DNA from: Flavobacteriales bacterium UBA972
Lineage (GTDB): Bacteria > Bacteroidota > Bacteroidia > Flavobacteriales > Schleiferiaceae
DNA length: 64,000 nt
Assembly (NCBI GenBank): GCA_002292855.1
Contig: DBBY01000038.1
Span: forward strand, 23,204-87,203
Direction of reading: 5' to 3'
In this document: piece after piece, positions 58,344-64,000 of the stretch
Layout of the letters: every line of letters begins with the position of its first letter
How positions within the stretch are numbered: the stretch's first letter is position 1
Notes under the pieces: model-generated
Told to the model about the DNA's origin: nothing
What the model saw: only the letters and a program-made list of their open reading frames with translations
Database searches by the model: none
Translations under genes and position numbers: made by a program

Positions 58344-58419
58344 ATACGACCCGGCGAACCGCTTGAGTCTTGTGCAAAACTTAATCCGAGAGACCTGAAC
58401 GCCGCCAGGGCTAGTTGGC

Positions 58420-58959
58420 CTATTCCCCTTCTCTGGCAGCGGAACCAATGCTGCGGCGCACCACCCCGCAGTTTAGCATTTCATCCCCAAAGTAGGGATT
58501 CATTACCGTACGCTCTCTACTGATCCAAGTAGCTCCCTCGTAGTCAAAGGCCATGGGGCAAAACTGCAAATAAAGGGAGTCGCTCAATGGCGCGGATTCC
58601 AAGGACACTAAATAAGCTTGCGTCAGCGAATGAAAGGCTAAGCGTTGGGCCTCTAAATCGGCCGAAGCGGCAATTTGACGAACCGAAGAAAGCAACTGAT
58701 CCCCAGGACTTGCAATGGTCCAAAGCGAGTCAAGCTGCCTTGCGGCGGACTGAGCTTCCAGGGCATTCGACGAAACCAAGGCGTCCTTAATGCGCAGGTA
58801 CTGGTCCAGTGGAACCTCGACGTAGTCGTCCTTGAGGTAGTTGCCGGAGCTCTGGGGGGGCGAGGCCTCTTCGGTCTCAGGAGAATCTCCCGACCCACAG
58901 GCCATAAGCAAAAAGGTCGCCGCTGCACAAAGCGGGAATCGAAGCAGCGCAACGTTCAT
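58420..58959 (-). CDS. DUF3347 lipoprotein
   Basis: A 179-aa lipoprotein: start ATG 58959, signal ending LLMAC with the modified Cys21. The domain YLRIKDALVSSNALEAQSAARQLDSL ... LYLQFCPMAF ... WISRERTVMNPYFGDEMLNCG matches the DUF3347 pattern, where CPMA and NPYFG-x-x-ML-x-CG recur next to copper-efflux proteins. The conserved Cys, Met and Cys could bind a metal; this is inference. It lies 10 bp after the M1 peptidase gene on the same strand, at the end of that operon. Confidence 0.82.
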   Translation of the reverse strand: MNVALLRFPLCAAATFLLMACGSGDSPETEEASPPQSSGNYLKDDYVEVPLDQYLRIKDALVSSNALEAQSAARQLDSLWTIASPGDQLLSSVRQIAASADLEAQRLAFHSLTQAYLVSLESAPLSDSLYLQFCPMAFDYEGATWISRERTVMNPYFGDEMLNCGVVRRSIGSAAREGE

Positions 58960-58969
58960 GGCGGAGCAG

Positions 58970-61267
58970 TTACTTGCGCGCATCGCGCATCGGATTGCTC
59001 CTCCAGCGATCGGCTCCGCTCGGTGCGGGTAAGGCCTCCAAATGCAGGTCGGCATCCATTCCCCAAGAGTTGTTGAATAAGTCAATGTCGGCCAATTCCT
59101 TAAAGGGATCGAGTTCAATAGAAACCGCCTTTTTGGGCAAATAAATAGTCTTGGTGAACTCTTGTTCGTTCTTTATCCAAATTTCGGCGGGCCAGTGCTC
59201 CACGTGAGAAGTTCCGTCTCCAAAAGTGTATCGCACGATAACGGGCATAATGAGTCCGCCCACATTTTTAACGGTTATTTCGTGAAGAAATCCCTGAGGG
59301 CCTGCCTTTAGGCCTTCTAATCGCTTGGCATCAGCCTTGGTGACGGCGTATCGATTGTACTCGCTCGTGTAAAAATCTCGGTAGGCAGAGTCCTTGTCTA
59401 CTTTGGTGGGTCGGTTGCTGATCGCGTTGCGCTGGTTCCCAATGAAACCCTCGTATTCCGCCTCTTTCTTGGCCCTGCGCTGGGATTCCAGTTCCTCGGG
59501 ATCTAGCGTCGGAGTTGCGGCAATGCGCACCTTGCCGAGCTCTTGGTCTACCGCCTCGGTAGTATAGAACCAGCCGCGCCAGAACCAATCCAGATCTACG
59601 CCGCTGGCGTCTTCCATGCTGCGAAAGAAGTCCGCAGGAGCAGGAGACTTGAAGGCCCAACGGCTGCAGTAGGACTTGAAAGCATGGTCAAACAACTCGC
59701 GCCCCATGACGGTTTCGCGCAAAATGTTGAGTGCGGTGGCCGGCTTGCCGTAGGCGTTGTTGCCAAACTGCAAAATGCTCTCGGAATTGGTCATAATCGG
59801 AACCATATTCAGGGCCGGCGACCTCATGTAGTCTACAATGTTGTAGGCCGGTCCGCGGCGAGAAGGGTAGTTGACGTCCCACTCTTGCTCGGCAAGTTGC
59901 TGCACGAAGCTGTTAAGGCCTTCGTCCATCCAAGTCCACTGCCGCTCGTCGCTGTTGATGATCATGGGGAAGAAGTTGTGGCCAACCTCGTGGATGATGA
60001 CGCTGATCATTCCGTGCTTGGTTCCCTCAGAATAGGTTCCGTCTGCGTCGGGCCTGCCTCCGTTGAAGCAAATCATGGGGTACTCCATACCAATGTCTGC
60101 GGTGTGCACGGATATTGCCCGCTCATAGGGGTAGTCAATAGTGAACTTAGAATAGGTCTCAATGGTCTGGGCTACGGCACGGGTAGAGAACTGCTCCCAA
60201 AGCGGGTTGCCCTCTTTGGGGTAGAACGATTCTGCCAGGGTGGTCTGGTTGCCTACCTTGACGGCCATAGCATCCCAAATAAATTTTCGGCTGTTGGCGA
60301 AGGCGAAGTCGCGCACGTTTTTAGCGCTGAATTCCCAAGTTTTGGTTCCGCTCGCCTTGGTTTTCTCGCGCTCCCGAGCCTCAGCCTCCGTGGCAATGAT
60401 GACGGGCTTAGAGAAGTTTCTGCGCGCCTCCGCAAGCCTCTGCCGGTGGGTAGCGCTGAGAACACTGGACTCGTTCATCAGGGTTCCGGTGGCGGCAACC
60501 AGGTGGTCGCTCGGAACGGTAATGGCTACTTTATAGTCTCCAAAGGGCAGAGTAAACTCGCCCTGGCCTAAAAACTGCTTGTGCTGCCAACCGACGTTGT
60601 CGCCATAAACGGCCATGCGCGGAAAAAACTGAGCAATGGTATAGAGCGTATTGTCTTCATCCTTAAAATGCTCGTATCCGCTGCGTCCGCCAACCTTCAT
60701 GCGGTCGTTAATCAGGTAGTTCCAGGCAATGTAAAACCGCACGCTCTGACCCGGGGCTAGGGCGGTGGGCAGGTCCACACGCATCATGGTATTGTTGATG
60801 ACGTAGGGCAAATTGCTGTTGCTTGCCGACTTGACCTCGGTAATGTTGAACCCGCCTTGGTAGACGTCAATGTACTCATCCTGAATTTTTTCAGGCGTAA
60901 TAGAGGTGGGGATGCTGCCTTTCTTGCTCTGGTCCGTCATCGAGCCAGGCTTCATCATATTCTGGTCCAGCTGCACCCAGAGGTAGGCCAAGGCGTCGGG
61001 GCTGTTGTTGCGGTAGGTAATCCATTCCGTACCGGTGAGCACATGGGTCTTCTCGTTGAGGTTCAGCTTGATGTCGTAGTCTGCGCGGTTTTGGTAGTAG
61101 GCGTGGCCGGGAGCCCCTGCCGCGTTGCGGTAGCTGTTGGGCGTGGGCAGTTCCTGCTCAAGCTGTCGAAACTTGCTGTGCGACAGTCGGTCAGCGGGAA
61201 CGTGCTGGGCAAAAGAAGCCGCAGAAAAAGCCAGTGCGGCCAGGGTCCAAGTTTGATTCATTTTCAT
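58970..61267 (-). CDS. Secreted M1 family metallopeptidase
   Basis: A 765-aa exported zinc aminopeptidase-like protein. Start ATG 61267 (signal MNQTWTLAALAFSAASFAQ after MK). Zinc motif HEVGH with His426, Glu427 and His430, and Glu449 in DEGLNSF. The usual GAMEN exopeptidase motif is not seen; GMEYPMI at about 393-399 is in its place, as is typical of the Bacteroidota M1 branch. A long C-terminal domain follows. Its start overlaps the HupE stop by 4 bp (ATGA), so DUF6702, HupE and this gene form one operon. Confidence 0.9.
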   Translation of the reverse strand: MKMNQTWTLAALAFSAASFAQHVPADRLSHSKFRQLEQELPTPNSYRNAAGAPGHAYYQNRADYDIKLNLNEKTHVLTGTEWITYRNNSPDALAYLWVQLDQNMMKPGSMTDQSKKGSIPTSITPEKIQDEYIDVYQGGFNITEVKSASNSNLPYVINNTMMRVDLPTALAPGQSVRFYIAWNYLINDRMKVGGRSGYEHFKDEDNTLYTIAQFFPRMAVYGDNVGWQHKQFLGQGEFTLPFGDYKVAITVPSDHLVAATGTLMNESSVLSATHRQRLAEARRNFSKPVIIATEAEAREREKTKASGTKTWEFSAKNVRDFAFANSRKFIWDAMAVKVGNQTTLAESFYPKEGNPLWEQFSTRAVAQTIETYSKFTIDYPYERAISVHTADIGMEYPMICFNGGRPDADGTYSEGTKHGMISVIIHEVGHNFFPMIINSDERQWTWMDEGLNSFVQQLAEQEWDVNYPSRRGPAYNIVDYMRSPALNMVPIMTNSESILQFGNNAYGKPATALNILRETVMGRELFDHAFKSYCSRWAFKSPAPADFFRSMEDASGVDLDWFWRGWFYTTEAVDQELGKVRIAATPTLDPEELESQRRAKKEAEYEGFIGNQRNAISNRPTKVDKDSAYRDFYTSEYNRYAVTKADAKRLEGLKAGPQGFLHEITVKNVGGLIMPVIVRYTFGDGTSHVEHWPAEIWIKNEQEFTKTIYLPKKAVSIELDPFKELADIDLFNNSWGMDADLHLEALPAPSGADRWRSNPMRDARK

Positions 61268-61854
61268 AATTCTAAATACCATTGAGATGCCAAATGTAGC
61301 GAAACTCCGAGGCAGATTGCCCCTAGGGTTAGGGCGAAATCCTTGGGATTGAATCCCCGCGCCGAAGCCATCCATTTCAGGCAAAAAACGGCCGCAACAA
61401 CGAGCAATTGTCCGCCCTCAATGCCCAACGCGAACCAGCCCCAGCTCGCCCAAAGGCCCCCCGCGTCGGTGGGCAGCAGTGGAGCCAGGTCCTTGGCAAA
61501 GGCAAGCCCGTGCACCAGTCCAAAGCCTAGGGCAAGTAGGAGTTCTGCGCTAAACCACTTGCCATGGCTCGTTTTGGGTGCTCCTTTGAACCAAACTACC
61601 CGGCCGGCGGTAAAAACCAAGGTAGCGAGGACCATTCCCTCGATCATGGCCGAATTCAGGGTGAGGGCAAGGGCAATTTGCGCAGCCATGGCTAGGCTGT
61701 GTCCGACCGTGAAGGAACTCAGGGCCAAAAACCACATTTTAATGTCTTTTGCCGACAAGGGAGCCATCATCGCGGCGATAAAAAGCAGGTGATCCCAAGC
61801 TGCTGCGTCGATAATGTGAAAAAAACCGAGTTGGGTAAAAAGTGGAATACTCAT
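61264..61854 (-). CDS. HupE/UreJ-2 family membrane protein
   Basis: A 196-aa inner-membrane protein with about six helices, of the HupE/UreJ group. GFFHIIDAAAWDHLLFI at the start and ALGFGLVHGLAFAKDL later contain the conserved His/Asp of the family, which is linked to nickel or other metal movement in some members. There is no hydrogenase or urease here; the operon instead has DUF6702 and an M1 metallopeptidase. The role is unknown. ATGA overlaps at both ends show tight coupling. Confidence 0.85.
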   Translation of the reverse strand: MSIPLFTQLGFFHIIDAAAWDHLLFIAAMMAPLSAKDIKMWFLALSSFTVGHSLAMAAQIALALTLNSAMIEGMVLATLVFTAGRVVWFKGAPKTSHGKWFSAELLLALGFGLVHGLAFAKDLAPLLPTDAGGLWASWGWFALGIEGGQLLVVAAVFCLKWMASARGFNPKDFALTLGAICLGVSLHLASQWYLEL

Positions 61855-62333
61855 GGGGTGTTTGTTAACGTAACTACCGGGCTCGCTCGCGAACTCAGGG
61901 CATCGATTCGACCCTTTGGGCTGCGAACGAAGTACACGTTTTGCTGGTCCTGAAAAAACTCATGCAGAATTTCGTCAGTCACCACTAAGGGCAATCCTCC
62001 GTCGACGTGAAATTTAAACTCCACGGTACTGGGCAGGTAGCGGTATTGGTCAAAATGCAGGGGGACCGGTCTTTTGCCGCGATTCACTTTAAGGGTTTCT
62101 ATCAGGTAGTTCTCTGCCATGGCTCTGCCCTCGGGGCTTTCTAGGCGGACTTTTCCCGATTTGTTGCGGGCATTAATCGCGTCTTCGAGGTCGTCGGTAA
62201 AAATTCGAAGGGTCCAATCGATGCGCTTGGGGCCCACCCTGAGCTCGTGCGAGGCGAGGTGCATGGGATGGTCCGCACTCGATAGTGCAAGCAAAATAGC
62301 AGAAAGAATCAGCAGCCTAAAGAGGGTTCGCAT
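61851..62333 (-). CDS. DUF6702 family secreted protein
   Basis: A 160-aa exported protein (signal MRTLFRLLILSAILLALSSA, then DHPMHLASHEL). The motif HPMHLAS-x-E and the following LRIFTDDLEDAIN fit DUF6702, a small Bacteroidota family without a known role. First gene of the operon with HupE-like and M1 peptidase genes, which recurs in the phylum as I recall it. Divergent from the acetyl-CoA synthetase gene, with 36 bp between starts holding an inverted repeat. Confidence 0.8.
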   Translation of the reverse strand: MRTLFRLLILSAILLALSSADHPMHLASHELRVGPKRIDWTLRIFTDDLEDAINARNKSGKVRLESPEGRAMAENYLIETLKVNRGKRPVPLHFDQYRYLPSTVEFKFHVDGGLPLVVTDEILHEFFQDQQNVYFVRSPKGRIDALSSRASPVVTLTNTP

Positions 62334-62339
62334 AGAAGA

Positions 62340-62366
62340 GCAAACCTAATGATTTCTTAGGTTTGC
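62340..62366. promoter_or_regulatory. Symmetric divergent promoter, DUF6702 operon and acs
   Basis: GCAAACCTAA (62340-62349) and TTAGGTTTGC (62357-62366) are a perfect 10-bp inverted repeat with a 7-nt spacer. Each arm is a -7 box TAGGTTTG facing outwards: 62358-62365 on +, 4 nt before acs; 62341-62348 on -, 7 nt before the DUF6702 ATG. Both transcripts would be leaderless or nearly so. A palindrome could also be an operator or a rho-independent hairpin, but no T-run follows. Confidence 0.6.
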
Positions 62367-62369
62367 CTC

Positions 62370-64000
62370 ATGGCCTATCCCTATCAAATTAAAACCCTGG
62401 ATCAATACCATCGCGCAAGGCAGGATTCTTTGGCCGATCCCGAAGCTTTTTGGGCAGGCATCGCCCAGCATTTCACCTGGATGCGCCCTTGGGACAGAGT
62501 TTTGGATTGGAATTTTATCGAACCCTCGGTGCGCTGGTTTGACGGAGCCCAGCTCAACATTACCGAAAACTGCCTTGACCGCCACCTCGCCGCTAATGCG
62601 GGTAAACCTGCCCTAATTTTTGAACCCAACGATCCTAATGACGAGCCCCATGTGCTGAGCTACCGCGAGCTGCATTTTAGGGTTATGCAGTTTGCCCAGG
62701 TGCTCAAGAACAACGGGGTACAGAAGGGCGACCGCGTCTGCCTCTACATGGGCATGATTCCCGAGCTCGCCATTGCCCTGCTAGCCTGCGCTCGCATCGG
62801 GGCCGTGCATTCGGTTGTTTTTGCTGGCTTTAGCGCCCAGTCCTTGGCCGACCGCATCAACGACGCTCAAGCAAAGGTGGTTATCACCTGCGACGGCGCA
62901 AACCGCGGGGCTAAAGTGATTCCGCTCAAGTCGGTAGTCGACCAAGCGGCAGAAGGCTGCACTTCGCTGCGGACCATTTTGGTGGTAGCTCACTGCCAAA
63001 TCCCGGTAGCAATGGTTCAAGGCCGCGACCGTTGGCTGCATGACGAGATCGACCGCGTCAAGGCCATGGGCAACCCAGAGGTTGAGCCTGAGGTCATGGA
63101 GGCCGAGGATTTGCTCTTCATTCTCTACACCAGCGGATCCACCGGCCAGCCCAAGGGAGTGGTGCATACTTGCGCGGGCTATATGGTTTGGGCGGCCTAC
63201 ACCTTTGTAAACGCCTTTCAGTACCAACCGGGGCAGGTTCACTTTTGCACCGCCGACCTCGGATGGATTACCGGCCACAGCTACCTTTTGTACGGACCGC
63301 TGCTCGCTGGCGCAACCACCGTGATGTTTGAAGGAGTCCCTACTTGGCCCGATGCGGGACGCTTTTGGGACATCGTCGACCGCCATCAGGTGAACATACT
63401 GTACACGGCTCCGACCGCCATTCGCAGCTTGATGGGATTTGGTTTGGACCCGTTACAGGGTAAGCGCTTGGACAGCCTCAAGGTGCTCGGAACCGTCGGT
63501 GAACCCATCAACGAAGAGGCCTGGAATTGGTACCACCTCCACATCGGCAAGGGCGAGAGTCCGATTGTTGACACCTGGTGGCAGACCGAAACCGGGGGTA
63601 TTATGATCACCAACCTCGCGGGCGTGACCCCGGCCAAGCCTACGTTTGCCACCCTTCCCATGCCGGGTATTGATCCCGTGCTGGTCGACGAGCATGGTTC
63701 CGAAATTCTCGGCAATGGAGTGAGCGGAAATTTGTGCATTCGCGCGCCTTGGCCGGGAATGCTCCGCACAACCTATGGCGACCACGAGCGATGCCGCCAG
63801 ACCTACTTTAGTGCATACCCCGGCCTTTATTTTACGGGTGACGGCTGCCTTCGCGACGAAGACGGCCACTACCGCATCACGGGTCGCGTCGATGATGTGC
63901 TCAACGTGAGCGGACACCGCATCGGAACCGCCGAAGTCGAAAACGCCCTAAACATGCACGCCGGAGTGGTGGAGTCGGCGGTAGTTGGTTTTCCGCACGG
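62370..64000 (+). CDS. acs: Acetyl-CoA synthetase, 3' end outside window
   Basis: The first 543 codons of an AMP-forming acetyl-CoA ligase; a full-length enzyme has about 650. ATG 62370 (MAYPYQIKTLDQYHRARQDSL). The frame is open to the right edge. Landmarks: NITENCLDRHL, LYMGMIPELAIALLACARIGAVHSVVFAGFS (Acs-specific), the ATP loop YTSGSTGQPKG (Thr254-Ser255-Gly256), WITGHSYLLYGPL, WWQTETGG (Trp403), and YFTGDGCLRDEDGHYRITGRVDD. Activates acetate to acetyl-CoA for central metabolism. The final lysine motif that is acetylated would lie beyond the edge. Confidence 0.96.
   Translation, partial: MAYPYQIKTLDQYHRARQDSLADPEAFWAGIAQHFTWMRPWDRVLDWNFIEPSVRWFDGAQLNITENCLDRHLAANAGKPALIFEPNDPNDEPHVLSYRELHFRVMQFAQVLKNNGVQKGDRVCLYMGMIPELAIALLACARIGAVHSVVFAGFSAQSLADRINDAQAKVVITCDGANRGAKVIPLKSVVDQAAEGCTSLRTILVVAHCQIPVAMVQGRDRWLHDEIDRVKAMGNPEVEPEVMEAEDLLFILYTSGSTGQPKGVVHTCAGYMVWAAYTFVNAFQYQPGQVHFCTADLGWITGHSYLLYGPLLAGATTVMFEGVPTWPDAGRFWDIVDRHQVNILYTAPTAIRSLMGFGLDPLQGKRLDSLKVLGTVGEPINEEAWNWYHLHIGKGESPIVDTWWQTETGGIMITNLAGVTPAKPTFATLPMPGIDPVLVDEHGSEILGNGVSGNLCIRAPWPGMLRTTYGDHERCRQTYFSAYPGLYFTGDGCLRDEDGHYRITGRVDDVLNVSGHRIGTAEVENALNMHAGVVESAVVGFPH

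Overview
The window reads as a piece of a chromosome from a moderately GC-rich member of the Bacteroidota, most likely in or near Flavobacteriales. The signs are two TonB-dependent receptors (one with an N-terminal carboxypeptidase-like domain), lineage-typical small families (DUF4295 after rpmB-rpmG, DUF2805, DUF2911, DUF6702, DUF3347, a short AMP nucleosidase), a DnaE polymerase with a DnaQ-like exonuclease fused in front, and promoter boxes of the TAnnTTTG type that this phylum uses instead of TATAAT. No phage, transposase, rRNA operon or CRISPR array is visible. Genes are dense; the only gene-poor stretch over 300 bases is 6968-7272.

Layout. 1-5126: a glycan block with a GH20 hexosaminidase and a glycosylasparaginase on +, facing a GH2 beta-mannosidase and CutC on -. 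This is the same set of activities that takes apart the core of eukaryotic N-glycans. 5211-5284: tRNA-Arg. 5356-7110: an AT-richer island with two unrecognised divergent secreted proteins. 7273-14560: a TonB receptor, a YwaF-like membrane protein, two look-alike lipoproteins with C-terminal membrane domains, a DASS transporter, a small membrane protein and an alpha-amylase lipoprotein. 14578-19546: an acetyltransferase, then the most interesting locus, a five-gene minus-strand sulfur operon (rhodanese, two YeeE/YedE halves, a TsdA-like dihaem cytochrome, SoxB), then DUF2805. 19591-34068: housekeeping genes (yaaA, cinA, rpmB, rpmG, ftsY, AMP nucleosidase, rimO, dnaE, mnmA) ending in a secreted subtilase. 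34132-37067: a GDP-heptose operon with a fused HddC-GmhB. 37073-43772: thioredoxin, a Kazal lipoprotein, tRNA-Asp, a LolC-like permease, a NamZ/DUF1343 protein, a second TonB receptor and DUF2911. 43790-49168: htpG, a CrtA-like/AlkB-like pair, an SDR flanked by short repeats. 48257-51328: histidine degradation genes (hutI, hutG, ftcD). 51362-55718: aroC, a dicarboxylate symporter and an OmpA-type protein. 55728-62333: rplS, a SurA-like PPIase, parA, and a DUF6702-HupE-M1 peptidase operon followed by a DUF3347 lipoprotein. 62370 to the end: acetyl-CoA synthetase, cut by the window edge.

Three features cut across gene families. A short CTAGTTGC-type repeat occurs at the edges of genes and contributes coding sequence to at least three proteins. 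Several divergent gene pairs have almost no intergenic DNA, and two pairs have start codons overlapping in a CATG. Several TAnnTTTG-like boxes lie only 3-10 nt from a start codon, suggesting leaderless or nearly leaderless transcripts. All functional calls rest on reading the sequence; no database search was possible.
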